Translations under genes and position numbers: made by a program
Assembly (NCBI GenBank): GCA_050014595.1
Contig: JBEKDA010000022.1
Span: forward strand, 1-64,000
Direction: 5' to 3'
Source: PALSA-129 sp050014595
Lineage (GTDB): Bacteria > Acidobacteriota > Terriglobia > Bryobacterales > Bryobacteraceae
Length of the DNA: 64,000 nt
The notes under the pieces: model-generated
Told to the model about the DNA's origin: nothing
Databases searched by the model: none
The model's input: only the letters and a program-made list of their open reading frames with translations
Shown: positions 24,721-34,261 of the stretch, in pieces
Layout of the letters: every line of letters begins with the position of its first letter
How positions within the stretch are numbered: position 1 is the stretch's first letter

Positions 24721-26466
24721 TCAGCGAGCTTTCGCGCGCGCGCGCAACACGGTCGAGCCTGGCGTCCTGCCGGTATCGTTGAAAGCGTCCACGGTGAAAC
24801 TGTAATCCACATCCGCGTTGAGCCCGTGCAGCGCGATCTCCGTCTGGCCGCGCACCTCGTAGTTCTGGTAGAGCTTGCCGGGCGCAATGCCGTAGCGCAC
24901 GATGTATGCGTCGGCGTCCGGCGCCGGCTGCCAGCGGACGACGGCGGTGCGCGGGTCGGCGGGGTCGCGGCGGACTTCGAAACGCGGAGCGGCGGCCGGC
25001 GGCTTTCCGCCAGCGTCGCCGAAAATGCGGAGGTCGCGGATGGAAAATGGCCCGCCGCCGGGCATGGCCCCGTTGGTGATGCGAATGTACCGCGCCTTCA
25101 CCGGCGATGACAGCTCCACGTAATCGTGCGGGGCGTCTTGGCGCGCCGCGCGGCGGTCGGCCAACATGGACCAGCGGCGGCCGTCGGTGGAGGCCTCCAG
25201 CCGGTAGCGGCTGAACTGGTCCGGCTGGCGTCCAATGGCCGTGGAGTCCTGCTCGGCGTAGTTCACCTGCACGGCGTGGACGAGGCAAGGCCTTCCCAGA
25301 TCGACGCTCAGCCACTCGCCGCGATGGGCGGTGCGCGCGCTCCACCAGGTGCGGACGTCTTCGTCGAAGGCCTTGCCGGGCGGGAAGCCGTCCAGGCTGG
25401 AAGAGGCCTGCGCCCGCTTGCCGAAGGAAAGCAGCATCCAGCCGGCAAAGTTGTCGGCGCCCGCGCCGGAGCGTACGGCGGGCAGCATCTGCGGATAGTC
25501 GCCGAACAGGGTGTTCGCGTGCAGCACGCCATCGGCGTCGAAATCGGCCGGGAAGAGCCCGAGCCGCCGCTCGAACTGGTGCTTCACCGAGATCGTCATG
25601 GTCGCGACGTGCCAGTAGCGGCCCTGCTTGTCCTGGAAAGTGGCGCTGTGGCCGGCGCCGCCGATGAAGCCGGTGGGCTTGTGCGAAAACGGGCTCGAGG
25701 GCGCGTAGGTGAACGGGCCGCGTGGCGATCGGGCGGTGTAGACACCGTCGGCGTAGGTTTTGTACTCCGTGCCCGGCGCGGCGTATTGCAGGTAGTAGAC
25801 GCCCTTGTGTTTGGTCATCCACGATCCTTCGATCCACGGGCCGTCGCCCAGGTTGTCTTCGCCGCGGCGTTCCCATCCGTGGAGCGCGGGCGAGGCGCGG
25901 AAGCACTCGAACGGCTGGCCGAGCGGGCGGAAGCCGTTCTTGGGGTCGAGCTCCATGCCGGAAATGGCGCCGTTGTGCGAGAGGCCGTAATAGAGGTAGA
26001 CGCGGCCATCGTCGTCGGCGAAGAGATCGGGGTCGCCCACTTTGAAGGCTTCGTTGATGAGCTCCCATTGGCCGGCTTTAGGGTTGGTGGTGCGGTAGAG
26101 GCCGATGTCGCAGGCGGTGTAGTAGAGGGCGCCCGAGTAGGCCATGACGGCCGGGGCGTAGGCTTCGATGGGCAGGCCGTAGGGGGTGACGAAGGTCCAC
26201 TCGGCCATGTCGTTGGAATACCAGTAGCCGCCGGATTTGGAGGCGAACAAGAAATAGTCGCCGCCGAAGAGGACCACGGCCGGGTCGGCGGCTTCGCGGC
26301 GGCTGGGCGGGGAGATCATGAAGCGATAGTCGATGTTGAGAGGGTTGGCGAAGGTTCGCGGCTGGGGAACAGCGGAGCCGCGGAGCGCGATGGTGGAGGC
26401 CAGCAGCAGGATGGCCGCGGCGGCGATAAAGGCCTTGCCGCGCGGCGAAGTCAGGGTTCGGGACAC
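24721..26466 (-). CDS. Secreted glycoside hydrolase family 43 protein with CBM32/F5-8C and Fn3 domains
   Basis: The product has 581 residues. Residues 1-32 form a signal peptide. The five-bladed GH43 domain (about 38-340) keeps Asp61 (EAADPAVV), Asp145/147 (GDPDLF) and Glu213 (IEGSW) as base, pKa-modulating and acid residues. A discoidin-like F5/8 type C domain (about 350-480; WLSVDLGRPCLVHAVQVNYA, ARYIRITNG) probably binds sugar. A C-terminal Fn3 domain (about 485-575) follows. GH43 enzymes cut arabinosides and xylosides; substrate cannot be fixed here. The GTG start has TAAAAT nine bases ahead, so it may be leaderless. Confidence 0.88.
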   Translation of the reverse strand: MSRTLTSPRGKAFIAAAAILLLASTIALRGSAVPQPRTFANPLNIDYRFMISPPSRREAADPAVVLFGGDYFLFASKSGGYWYSNDMAEWTFVTPYGLPIEAYAPAVMAYSGALYYTACDIGLYRTTNPKAGQWELINEAFKVGDPDLFADDDGRVYLYYGLSHNGAISGMELDPKNGFRPLGQPFECFRASPALHGWERRGEDNLGDGPWIEGSWMTKHKGVYYLQYAAPGTEYKTYADGVYTARSPRGPFTYAPSSPFSHKPTGFIGGAGHSATFQDKQGRYWHVATMTISVKHQFERRLGLFPADFDADGVLHANTLFGDYPQMLPAVRSGAGADNFAGWMLLSFGKRAQASSSLDGFPPGKAFDEDVRTWWSARTAHRGEWLSVDLGRPCLVHAVQVNYAEQDSTAIGRQPDQFSRYRLEASTDGRRWSMLADRRAARQDAPHDYVELSSPVKARYIRITNGAMPGGGPFSIRDLRIFGDAGGKPPAAAPRFEVRRDPADPRTAVVRWQPAPDADAYIVRYGIAPGKLYQNYEVRGQTEIALHGLNADVDYSFTVDAFNDTGRTPGSTVLRARAKAR

Positions 26467-26508
26467 GAACGAATTATTTTAGCGGACTGAGGCGTTTGGG
26501 AGAACGGC

Positions 26509-26531
26509 GGGCAGGCGACCGCCGCCTGCCC
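26509..26531. repeat. Hairpin between genes on the minus strand
   Basis: A perfect 9-bp stem GGGCAGGCG with CGCCTGCCC and a 5-base loop. It lies just downstream of the TIGR03437 gene but has no following T-run on either strand, so it may stabilise mRNA ends or be a REP-like unit rather than a standard terminator. Confidence 0.6.
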
Positions 26532-26560
26532 CACCATGGCAAACGCCGTAATCAGTTATA

Positions 26561-28561
26561 TCAATTATAGGTTGTGTTGACTGATTGGGAGGTGCCTCCA
26601 AAGAGGGTACCATTGTCGAGACCCGAAGCCTTAAAAGTTTGGTAGTTGGTGTAATTCGACACTGAGGTAGTACCCGAGCCGGCCGGCAGGGTGGCCAAGA
26701 CATACGATGGCACCGTAAATGAGCCGGCACTTTGCGGGGCGATGCATGTGTAGCTACCGCTCACGGACTGCCCGGAGACAGTCGCCGACGAACTCCCACT
26801 AATGAGCACGTAGGTGCCCGAAGACCCGCCGGTCCAGGATACCCCTAGTCCAGACGACCGGGTGACGGTTGCTGCGTTGTTGGAATTGGTCCAGGTCAAA
26901 ATAGGGTTGGGGAAAGTCAGCGATGCCGTGAACGCGCCGATGAATGGCGAGACGGAGCCCCCGGAGCCCTTGAACGTAAAGGTTCCACCTGAAGTCGGGA
27001 TGGCCCCGGACGCCAGTTGCGCGAAGTAGAGCCCGAGGCCGGAAAGCGTCGACTCCGTAAGCGTGACCGTTCCTCCAACGGGTCCCGTCACGGTAATCGT
27101 TCCTGCGTCTATGGGTGTGGTTGTGGTGGTGGTAGTGGTTCCGCTAGCACCGGTCTCCGTGACGATGCATCCTCCCAGGGAAACCGAGCCACTGGCCGAG
27201 CCTACACTAGACCCGGTCACCCTGTCAAAGATGCCCTCGGCGAGGTCGGTGGTTTGAGAGGCGGTGCCGGTGGAGTTTACCGGCGACGTGACTTGGAAAA
27301 CGAACAGGGCCCCATTGTTCACGTTGGTCTGCCCGCTGAGGGTCGATAGCTCGGTGCCAGTGGTACCGAAAGCCGGATCGGAGCAGACGCCGTTGCCGAT
27401 GGGGAGGGTGACGAAATTGGTGGGCACGCCAGCGGCGCTCACGCCCACCAGCGATACGTTGCAACCCGTCGCAACCCCGGCGGGAATGGTGACATCCACC
27501 TGGTTCAAGCCGGGGTAGCCGGACGGCCCTTGGTAGACGATGGGAGCGTCCAGGCCGCCGATGTAGATGTGCGAAAGACCTGCGATTTGGTTGATACTCG
27601 CGGTGCTGTAGGTGGTATCTCTGGTGGGATCGGCGCCCAGACCCGAGCCCCAGAGCACCACGGTGGTGCCGGGCGGGATGGAGCTGGTGTAATTGAACAG
27701 GGCCCCGGTGGCGTTATTGGTGGCCACTCCCAGCCCGCTGCCGGTGCCGTAGTAGGCGTCGAAGCCCATGGCGCTCTGGACAACCTGGATGCTAAAGGGT
27801 GCGCTGGTCTGGTTGTTGTACGTAACCGTAACCTGGGCAGTGCCTACGGGGGTGTTGGAGGGCATTACCAGGGCCAGTTGCGCGGCGATGGCGTAGTAGA
27901 ATACCGGAACGGTGGTGGTGCTGCCCACCGTGACTTTCACGCTCGCGCCGTTCAAAGTGGTCTGCAGGCCGGGAGAGGCGCTGGATTGCAGAACGGCTTG
28001 CGCGTTGGGATCGGCCAGGCCGGAGCCCTTGATGATGAAGAGAGATCCCTGCGCGATTCCGGAGTTGGTAAAGCCCGCCGGAACCAGACCGTAATTGTTC
28101 AGGATTTGGGTGATGGTGGGCACTGCAGGTCCGGAGGAAGCTCCGAATGTATCGAACTGCAAGCTGATCGAAGTTCCGATGGCGGTCACGAGGAGTTTGG
28201 CGTAGTTGCCGCCGTTGGTTTTCACGGCGAAGACATCGCCGACCGCGAGCGAACTGGCGGGGATCGCTGACTTCGAGTAAAGCGAACCCAGTGCAGAGAG
28301 GACCTGCTGCGTATAAAGGCTGTAGGTCGAGGGGCCACCCGGGCCAATGTTATAGGCCGTTGCGTTGCCTTGCGGAGTCAGGCTGGTTCCGCTCCAGAGG
28401 AGGTCTCCTCCGGAACTGCTGGTGGCGCCGGTGTCGAGGCTCAAAGCGGTGTTGGCCGCCAGGGTTGGGGTCCCAGTTACATCGGCCAGGGCGGCGATGG
28501 GCAACGCCATGGCCAGTGCGATAACAGTGGTCGCGATCGTCGGAATTCGGTTGAGTTTCAT
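26561..28561 (-). CDS. Secreted TIGR03437-domain protein
   Basis: The product has 666 residues. Residues 1-26 form a signal peptide. It contains Ig-like beta domains of the Solibacter type: about 155-260 (AGFTNSGIAQGSLFIIKGSG), then about 265-390 (SIPPGTTVVLWGSGLGADP; GYPGLNQVDVTIPAGVATGC), which I assign to TIGR03437. A Ser/Thr/Gly-rich C-terminal half (about 400-666) has a poly-Thr stretch near 470. No catalytic motif is seen. A strong AGGAGGAG ribosome site precedes the ATG. Its role is likely extracellular. Confidence 0.75.
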   Translation of the reverse strand: MKLNRIPTIATTVIALAMALPIAALADVTGTPTLAANTALSLDTGATSSSGGDLLWSGTSLTPQGNATAYNIGPGGPSTYSLYTQQVLSALGSLYSKSAIPASSLAVGDVFAVKTNGGNYAKLLVTAIGTSISLQFDTFGASSGPAVPTITQILNNYGLVPAGFTNSGIAQGSLFIIKGSGLADPNAQAVLQSSASPGLQTTLNGASVKVTVGSTTTVPVFYYAIAAQLALVMPSNTPVGTAQVTVTYNNQTSAPFSIQVVQSAMGFDAYYGTGSGLGVATNNATGALFNYTSSIPPGTTVVLWGSGLGADPTRDTTYSTASINQIAGLSHIYIGGLDAPIVYQGPSGYPGLNQVDVTIPAGVATGCNVSLVGVSAAGVPTNFVTLPIGNGVCSDPAFGTTGTELSTLSGQTNVNNGALFVFQVTSPVNSTGTASQTTDLAEGIFDRVTGSSVGSASGSVSLGGCIVTETGASGTTTTTTTTPIDAGTITVTGPVGGTVTLTESTLSGLGLYFAQLASGAIPTSGGTFTFKGSGGSVSPFIGAFTASLTFPNPILTWTNSNNAATVTRSSGLGVSWTGGSSGTYVLISGSSSATVSGQSVSGSYTCIAPQSAGSFTVPSYVLATLPAGSGTTSVSNYTNYQTFKASGLDNGTLFGGTSQSVNTTYN

Positions 28562-28791
28562 TGCTCCTCCTGCAAAGACTTTCCAGACTGCCAGAGAGTA
28601 TACCCGAAAAGCCGTCTTTTATCTACGCAGCAAAGCGGTCTGAAATGGCTCATCCGTTTCACAGTGCAGAAGCGAAAGAAAATAAGCCAGTTAGTGTAAA
28701 TCGGCTTGGTTTGGCACGGGTGGGCGGCGGTGCGGTCATTCACAGTCTTCTCGGATCGTGCCGATAAGGGGGGATGTAGCCCAAACAGCCC

Positions 28792-29748
28792 ATGCTTGCC
28801 GTGATCGGTATTGGCGTCGTATTTCTCGCCGTTTTCGGCGGCTTCCTGATGGAACAGGGCAACCCCTGGGTCCTGATGCAACCGGCCGAACTGCTGATTG
28901 TCGGTGGGGCGGCGGCGGGAATCATCCTGGTGGCCAATCCGCCGTCGCTGATCCGCAAAATGGTTCGCGGCGCGCGCGACGCCTTCCGCGAAGCGGCATA
29001 CGGCCGGCAAGTCTTCCTGCTGCATTTACGGATGCTCTATGAGGTGTTCGGCTATGTGCAGCGGGCCGGCATTGTAGCGCTGGAAGCGGATGTGGAGAAT
29101 CCGGCGCGAAGCCCCATCTTTTCGCGCTATCCAGGCTTCCTGCGCGACCTGGAAACGCGAGACCTGGTATGCGATTCGTTGCGCATGATGGTGATCGGCG
29201 CCACCACGCCGCAGGAACTGGATCAACTGATGGACCTCGACATCGATGTGCAGAGGCGCGGCCGTCATGAACCGGTGAGTGCGCTGAGCACGGTGGCGGA
29301 TGCGCTGCCGGGGCTGGGCATCGTGGCCGCGGTCCTCGGGGTGGTCATCACCATGCAAGCCATCGGCGGGGCGCCCGAAACCGTGGGTCAGAAAGTGGCG
29401 GCGGCGCTGGTGGGGACCTTCCTCGGAATCCTGCTGTGCTACGGATTGGTGGGCCCGGTGGCGGCGCGCCTGGAAACCATCGGCGAGGCGCAGGCGCAAT
29501 TCCTGCAAGTGCTGCGCATCGCTCTGGTGGCATTTTTCCGCGGCGCGTCTCCCATCCTGGCGGTGGAATACGCGCGGCGTTCCATTCCGGTCGAACTGAG
29601 GCCCTCGTTCGTGGCCCTGGAGACCGCGATCCGGCGCGACGCCAGGATTCCACCCATCCCGAAACCGGGCGATGGGACACAGTCAGTGACTCAACCAGGA
29701 GATATCTCAGGCGATGGTCTTCCCGCTGAACCAGCCCAAACCGCCTAA
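28792..29748 (+). CDS. motA: Flagellar motor stator protein MotA
   Basis: The product has 318 residues. It forms the stator channel with MotB and converts ion flow into rotation. Membrane helices lie near 1-20, 30-50, 170-195 and 205-225. The cytoplasmic loop carries charged residues (RGARDAFREA; ETRDLVCDSLRMM). The conserved PGLGIVAAVLGVVITM segment holds the channel proline. The tail after 270 is longer than usual and Pro-rich. motB overlaps its end by 35 bases. No other flagellar genes are in the window, so the pair is a stand-alone stator set. Confidence 0.9.
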   Translation: MLAVIGIGVVFLAVFGGFLMEQGNPWVLMQPAELLIVGGAAAGIILVANPPSLIRKMVRGARDAFREAAYGRQVFLLHLRMLYEVFGYVQRAGIVALEADVENPARSPIFSRYPGFLRDLETRDLVCDSLRMMVIGATTPQELDQLMDLDIDVQRRGRHEPVSALSTVADALPGLGIVAAVLGVVITMQAIGGAPETVGQKVAAALVGTFLGILLCYGLVGPVAARLETIGEAQAQFLQVLRIALVAFFRGASPILAVEYARRSIPVELRPSFVALETAIRRDARIPPIPKPGDGTQSVTQPGDISGDGLPAEPAQTA

Positions 29749-30484
29749 GCCGGAGCAAAGCCCGGGGCTCCTGGTGCTGCCCCGCACGCGGCGCATGTTT
29801 CAGAAGAAGCACGGCGGCGCTTGGAAAGTGGCGTACGCCGATTTCGTCACCGCGCTGATGGCGCTGTTCATCGTGCTGTGGATGATGAACTCGACGGAGC
29901 GCGTCAAGGCTTCGGTGAGCGGATACTTCCGGGATCCGCGCGGCTACACGCGGAAATTGGGGGCCGGCCCGGCGGCGGCGGGCGAAGGGTTGGCGGTCGA
30001 TCGGGGAAATGTCGGTGATGTGGAGAAGCAGATCCAGGCCGCTCTGCACCGCATGCCGGAATTTTCGCGCATTCGCGACAACGTGAAACTCAGCATGACG
30101 GGCGAGGGACTGCGCATCGACCTGCTGGAGACCGAGCAGGGGCTGTTCTTTGTCACCGGAAGCGCCTCGCCGACCTCCGCCGGCGAGCGCCTGCTGGAAT
30201 CGCTGGCGGTCGAGATCGGGAAAATGCCTAATTCCATGGTGATCGAAGGCCACACCGATGCGCGGCCGTTCCGCAACACGGGGGCTGCGGGAGTTTATGG
30301 GAATTGGGAGCTTTCCACGGATCGGGCGAATGCGGCGCGGCGGCTGCTGCAGAGCTACGGGCTGAATGCCAGGCAGGTGGTGGAAGTGAGGGGATATGCG
30401 GATCAGAAGCTGCTTGATGCGGAGAAGCCGGAAAGCCCCAAGAATCGAAGGATTTCGCTGGTGGTGAAGTTTGGGTCGGAGTAG
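29714..30484 (+). CDS. motB: Flagellar motor stator protein MotB
   Basis: The product has 256 residues. A basic N-terminus (FQKKHGGAWKVAYADFVTAL) leads into one membrane helix carrying Asp43, the ion-binding residue. A periplasmic plug/linker (65-120) is followed by an OmpA-like peptidoglycan-binding domain (about 130-255; MVIEGHTDARPF, LSTDRANAARRLL, NRRISLVVK). The start at 29714 lies inside motA, typical of coupled translation. It is the partner of the motA gene upstream. Confidence 0.92.
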   Translation: MVFPLNQPKPPKPEQSPGLLVLPRTRRMFQKKHGGAWKVAYADFVTALMALFIVLWMMNSTERVKASVSGYFRDPRGYTRKLGAGPAAAGEGLAVDRGNVGDVEKQIQAALHRMPEFSRIRDNVKLSMTGEGLRIDLLETEQGLFFVTGSASPTSAGERLLESLAVEIGKMPNSMVIEGHTDARPFRNTGAAGVYGNWELSTDRANAARRLLQSYGLNARQVVEVRGYADQKLLDAEKPESPKNRRISLVVKFGSE

Positions 30485-30489
30485 GCGGA

Positions 30490-30629
30490 TTCACCGCTGA
30501 GACGCAGAGACGCCGAGAAAACCGGGATTCGGAGAGTTATTCGCAGATGCACAAGCGCGGCGGCCGATCTACCATTCAGATCCTCATTTCCCTCTCGTTT
30601 TCTCCGCGTCTTCGCGCCTCTGCGGTGAA
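30490..30629. repeat. Large inverted repeat between convergent genes
   Basis: The left arm (30490-30520, TTCACCGCTGAGACGCAGAG and on) and the right arm (30598-30629, ending GCGCCTCTGCGGTGAA) are inverted near-copies of about 31 bp with about 78 bp between. It lies between the motB stop and the LytTR gene stop, so it could end transcription from both sides. Confidence 0.7.
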
Positions 30630-30644
30630 GTCTTTCTCCGGCCT

Positions 30645-31421
30645 CTACAGCTTGAACAATTCGCGGAGGCGGCGGGTCTGCACGCGGCTCACGGGAATTT
30701 CGGTGTGCTTCTTGTCGTCCATGCGGAGCTGGTAGCTCGACTTGAACCACGGCACCACTTCTTTGATCCGGTTGATGTTCACCAGGTAGGAACGATGCAC
30801 GCGCCAGAATTGATCGCGGTCGAGGTTGGCTTGCAGGTCCTCGATGGTGCGGTAGTTGGAGTGGCCTTCGAGCTGGGTGGTCGCGAGCGTGATGAGGCCG
30901 TTGTCGATGGTGGCGTAAATCACGTCGTTGGCGTCCACGATGAAGTGCCGGTTGTTGGATCGCACGGCCAGCTTGGTGCGCGGCGCGGGGGGCGGCGCGG
31001 GCGCGCCGGGTGTGGCATCGGGGTTTCTTTTTTCCTGGACGAAGCGCGTGGCGCGCCCCACGCTTTCGGCCAGCCGGACCTTGTCCACGGGCTTCAGCAG
31101 GTAGTCCAGGGCTTCCAGCCGGAAAGCTTCCACGGCGTGCTGGTCGTAGGCCGTGACGAAGATGAAATGCGGTAGAACGGCGCCGTTTTCCCGCAGCCGG
31201 CGCACCACGCCCATGCCATCCAGGCCGGGCATGTTGACGTCCAGAAATACCAGCTCGGGCTCGAGTTGCTGGATGATTTCGACGGCTTCGAGGCCATTGG
31301 AACCAGTGGCGATAATTTCGATTTCGGGGAAGTCTTTCAACAGGAAAGAGAGCTCGTCGCAGGCTAATTGTTCGTCATCCACGACAATGGTCGAAAGTGT
31401 GGCCGTCGCACGGTCCCGCAT
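30645..31421 (-). CDS. LytTR-family response regulator
   Basis: The product has 258 residues. The receiver domain (10-120) keeps the acidic pair Asp15/Asp16, phospho-acceptor Asp61 (LVFLDVNMPG), Thr90 and Lys110 (YLLKPVD). After a Pro/Ala linker, a LytTR DNA-binding domain (about 155-255) has RSNNRHFIVDANDVIYA and FWRVHRSYLVNINRIKEV. No sensor kinase gene is adjacent, so its partner lies elsewhere. A TATAAT box ends nine bases before the ATG, which suggests a leaderless mRNA. It is divergent from the inositol-phosphate synthase gene. Confidence 0.9.
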   Translation of the reverse strand: MRDRATATLSTIVVDDEQLACDELSFLLKDFPEIEIIATGSNGLEAVEIIQQLEPELVFLDVNMPGLDGMGVVRRLRENGAVLPHFIFVTAYDQHAVEAFRLEALDYLLKPVDKVRLAESVGRATRFVQEKRNPDATPGAPAPPPAPRTKLAVRSNNRHFIVDANDVIYATIDNGLITLATTQLEGHSNYRTIEDLQANLDRDQFWRVHRSYLVNINRIKEVVPWFKSSYQLRMDDKKHTEIPVSRVQTRRLRELFKL

Positions 31422-31463
31422 GGAGTTGGTATTATAGCATTTCGACTAAAAGGAGACCGTATA

Positions 31464-32783
31464 TTGCCCAATCCAGACAACGTCCAAATTGCGCCCGCGG
31501 AGGGCAAGCTGGGAGTGCTCATACCCGGCATGGGCGCGGTGACGACGACGTTCATCGCGGGCCTCGAAGCCATCAAGCGGTCGCTCGGCAAGCCCATCGG
31601 GTCGCTGACCCAGTTGGGAACCGTTCGCCTGGGGAAACGCACTGAGGGGCGCAGCCCGGCCATCAAGGATTTTGTGCCCTTGGCCGGTATTGAAGACATC
31701 GAGGTGGGCTGCTGGGACATTTTTAACGATAACGCGTATGAAGCGGCGGTCAAGGCCGGAGTGCTGGAAATCACGCTGCTCGAGAAACTCAAAGAGCCGC
31801 TTTCGGCCATCCGGCCGATGCGGGCGGTGTTCGACCAGAAATTCGTGAAGCGGCTGAACGGGCCGAACGTGATGAGCGGCGGTTCCAAGATGGATTACGC
31901 CGAACGTGTGATGGACGACATCCGCCAGTTCAAGCAGCGCACCGGAGTTTCGCGCCTGACCATGATCTGGTGCGGATCGACGGAAGTCTATCACGAGCCG
32001 GCCGCGGTGCACGCCACCTTGAAAGATTTCGAGTGCGGCCTCGAGAAAGACGATCCCGAGATTTCGCCGAGCCAGATTTACGCGTATGCCGCGCTGAAAT
32101 CGGGCGTGGGATACGCCAACGGCGCGCCGCACCTGACTACCGATATGCCGGCGCTGCTGGAACTGGCGCGCAATATGAACCTGCCGGTGGCGGGAAAGGA
32201 TTACAAGAGCGGCCAGACGTTCATGAAGACGCTGATCGCGCCGGGGCTGAAATCGCGCCTGCTGGGACTGCATGGCTGGTTTTCGACCAACATCCTGGGC
32301 AACCGGGATGGCGAAGTGCTGGACGAGCCGGGATCGTTCCGATCGAAGGAAGTCAGCAAGAGCTCGGCGCTCGAGTACATCCTGCAGGGCCAACTCTACC
32401 CGGACCTGTACCGCGACTTCTACCACAAGGTGCGCATCGAATACTATCCGCCGCGCGGCGACGCCAAGGAAGGTTGGGACAACATCGACATTTTCGGGTG
32501 GCTGGGCTACCCGATGCAGATCAAGATCAACTTCCTGTGCCGCGATTCCATTTTGGCCGCGCCGCTGGTTCTGGACCTGGTTCTGTTCATGGACCTGGCG
32601 CAACGGGCCGGCATGCGCGGCATCCAGGAATGGCTGTCGTTTTATTTCAAGGCGCCCATGCACGCTCCCGAACTGTATCCGGAGCACGATGTTTTCATCC
32701 AGCTCATGAAACTCAAGAACACCTTGCGCTGGATGCGGGGCGAAGACCTGATTACGCACCTGGGCCTGGAATACTACGACTAG
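31464..32783 (+). CDS. Inositol-3-phosphate synthase
   Basis: The product has 439 residues. It converts glucose 6-phosphate to 1D-myo-inositol 3-phosphate with NAD. The NAD site GVLIPGMGAVTTTF lies near 14-27; NPDNVQ-type N-terminus, MIWCGSTEVYHEPA, GKDYKSGQTFMKT and FLCRDSILAAPLVLDL are family signatures. The start is a TTG at 31464, eight bases after AAGGAG; no ATG fits the known N-terminus. Likely used for inositol lipids or solutes (inference). An epimerase gene follows after 43 bp. Confidence 0.92.
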   Translation: MPNPDNVQIAPAEGKLGVLIPGMGAVTTTFIAGLEAIKRSLGKPIGSLTQLGTVRLGKRTEGRSPAIKDFVPLAGIEDIEVGCWDIFNDNAYEAAVKAGVLEITLLEKLKEPLSAIRPMRAVFDQKFVKRLNGPNVMSGGSKMDYAERVMDDIRQFKQRTGVSRLTMIWCGSTEVYHEPAAVHATLKDFECGLEKDDPEISPSQIYAYAALKSGVGYANGAPHLTTDMPALLELARNMNLPVAGKDYKSGQTFMKTLIAPGLKSRLLGLHGWFSTNILGNRDGEVLDEPGSFRSKEVSKSSALEYILQGQLYPDLYRDFYHKVRIEYYPPRGDAKEGWDNIDIFGWLGYPMQIKINFLCRDSILAAPLVLDLVLFMDLAQRAGMRGIQEWLSFYFKAPMHAPELYPEHDVFIQLMKLKNTLRWMRGEDLITHLGLEYYD

Positions 32784-32826
32784 TGCTAGACATCCGCGCC
32801 GCCGCGTCTTATTGTCTTAGAAGCAT

Positions 32827-33825
32827 ATGAAGGTATTGGTTATCGGAGGAACCCTCTTCATCGGGCGGGCGCTGGTGGAAGAGCTGGTGAAGGGCGAACA
32901 CGAAGTTGCGGTGCTGCACCGCAAGCCGAAGCATGATTTCGGCCGGCGGGTGGACAACATCATGGCCGACCGCAACGATGCGGATGCCATGCGCGAAGTC
33001 CTTTCTACTCGCCGCTTCGACGTGGTCTTCGACAACGTTTACGACTGGGAGCGCGGCACCACCGCGGAGCAGGTGGAGGCTACCGTGCGGCCTCTGGGAG
33101 ACCGCCTGATACGGTATATTTTCATTTCCAGCGTGAGCGCTTATGGCGACGGATTGAACCACAAGGAAAGCGATCCGCTGGCGCCCGATTACCACCCCAT
33201 CCCCTATATCCGCCACAAGGCCACCACCGAGCGCCTGCTGTTCCGCATGCACGCCCAGACGGGCCTGCCACTGGTGACTTTTCGGCCGCCCTTTGTGTAT
33301 GGGCCGGGAAATCCGTTCTATCGCGAGCAATTCTTCTGGGACCGGCTGCGCGCGGGGCGGACCATCGTCATTCCCGGCGATGGCCATCGCCTGATGCAGT
33401 TCGTTTATGTGAACGACCTGGTGGCGGCGATGCTGCGGGCCATGGAGGAACCACGGGCCGTGGGGGAAGCCTTCAACATTGGCGACTCCAAGCCCCTCAC
33501 GCAAGTCGAGCTGGTGGAGAAACTGGCGCGGGCGGCGAACGTGGAGCCGGCTTTGGCGCGCGTGCCGCGGGAAAGCATCCAGCAGGCGGGCGGGAATGCC
33601 ATGGAGGAGCCGTTCTATTTCGGCGAATACTTCGACGTGCCGCCGATCACGGAGAACATCGGCAAGGTGGCGCGCATGCTGAAGGTGCAAATGACGCCGT
33701 TTGAGGCCGGCCTGAAGGAAACCTACCGCTGGTACACGCGCAACCACAAGCCGCGCACCGCCGGTTTCGAGTTCGACGACAAGCTGCTGGCGCTGGCTAA
33801 GACGGGATCGCCTGCGAGCGTGTAG
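32827..33825 (+). CDS. NAD-dependent epimerase/dehydratase (extended SDR)
   Basis: The product has 332 residues. The Rossmann motif is GGTLFIG (7-13), with the catalytic Ser of SSVSAYGDG near 103 and Tyr/Lys in YIRHK near 122-126. PPFVYGPGNPF and MQFVYVNDL are typical of sugar-nucleotide epimerases and of the related mRNA-binding-like group. The substrate cannot be inferred. It sits 43 bp after inositol-phosphate synthase on the same strand, perhaps in one transcript. Confidence 0.85.
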   Translation: MKVLVIGGTLFIGRALVEELVKGEHEVAVLHRKPKHDFGRRVDNIMADRNDADAMREVLSTRRFDVVFDNVYDWERGTTAEQVEATVRPLGDRLIRYIFISSVSAYGDGLNHKESDPLAPDYHPIPYIRHKATTERLLFRMHAQTGLPLVTFRPPFVYGPGNPFYREQFFWDRLRAGRTIVIPGDGHRLMQFVYVNDLVAAMLRAMEEPRAVGEAFNIGDSKPLTQVELVEKLARAANVEPALARVPRESIQQAGGNAMEEPFYFGEYFDVPPITENIGKVARMLKVQMTPFEAGLKETYRWYTRNHKPRTAGFEFDDKLLALAKTGSPASV

Positions 33826-33850
33826 GGGTCAGCAGGGGTTGTTGGTTTAG

Positions 33851-34168
33851 TTAGTGGGTGCGTGGCGGCTGGCGGGTTTCCAGGTCGAGCAGGCGTTGCT
33901 CGATGGCGGCAAGTCGCTCCGTGGTAGCGGCATCGGCGTGTTCGAGGCGGACCATGCGGGCGAAGTTTCCGCGCGCGAAAGCTTCGATGCCCCGCAGGAT
34001 TTCACTTTGCATGTCGCGCATGGCCTCGATGGTGCGGGCATCGCCCGTGCTGATCTCCTCGCGTATGGCTTGGGTGGCGCGGTCTAGCGCCTCCTGCGTG
34101 TTGCGAGTGATTCGCTGCTCGGCGGCGTCCACTACGGCGGTGATCTGTGTGAGGTCTTCAGGCGTCAT
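33851..34168 (-). CDS. Small coiled-coil protein
   Basis: The product has 105 residues from the ATG at 34168, which has GGAG six bases ahead; an ATG at 34183 lacks one. The protein is nearly all helix: LTQITAVVDAAEQRITRNTQ, then IRGIEAFARGNFARM-type segment, then a C-terminal heptad stretch (RLAAIEQRLLDLETR). I have a sense that similar proteins are common in Solibacter-type genomes. Function is unknown. Confidence 0.6.
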   Translation of the reverse strand: MTPEDLTQITAVVDAAEQRITRNTQEALDRATQAIREEISTGDARTIEAMRDMQSEILRGIEAFARGNFARMVRLEHADAATTERLAAIEQRLLDLETRQPPRTH

Positions 34169-34261
34169 GGCGTCGCTCCGCATGAATGGCCGCGACAGAG
34201 CGCTCAGTCTCGTTCAGCGTGGCCTCTTCAGACAGTTTACCCCATTCGCAAGATTCGCAAG

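Noticed and set aside
25126..26490. 454-codon plus-strand frame opposite GH43
   Set aside because: No signal, no family sequence; GH43 catalytic residues are intact on the minus strand.
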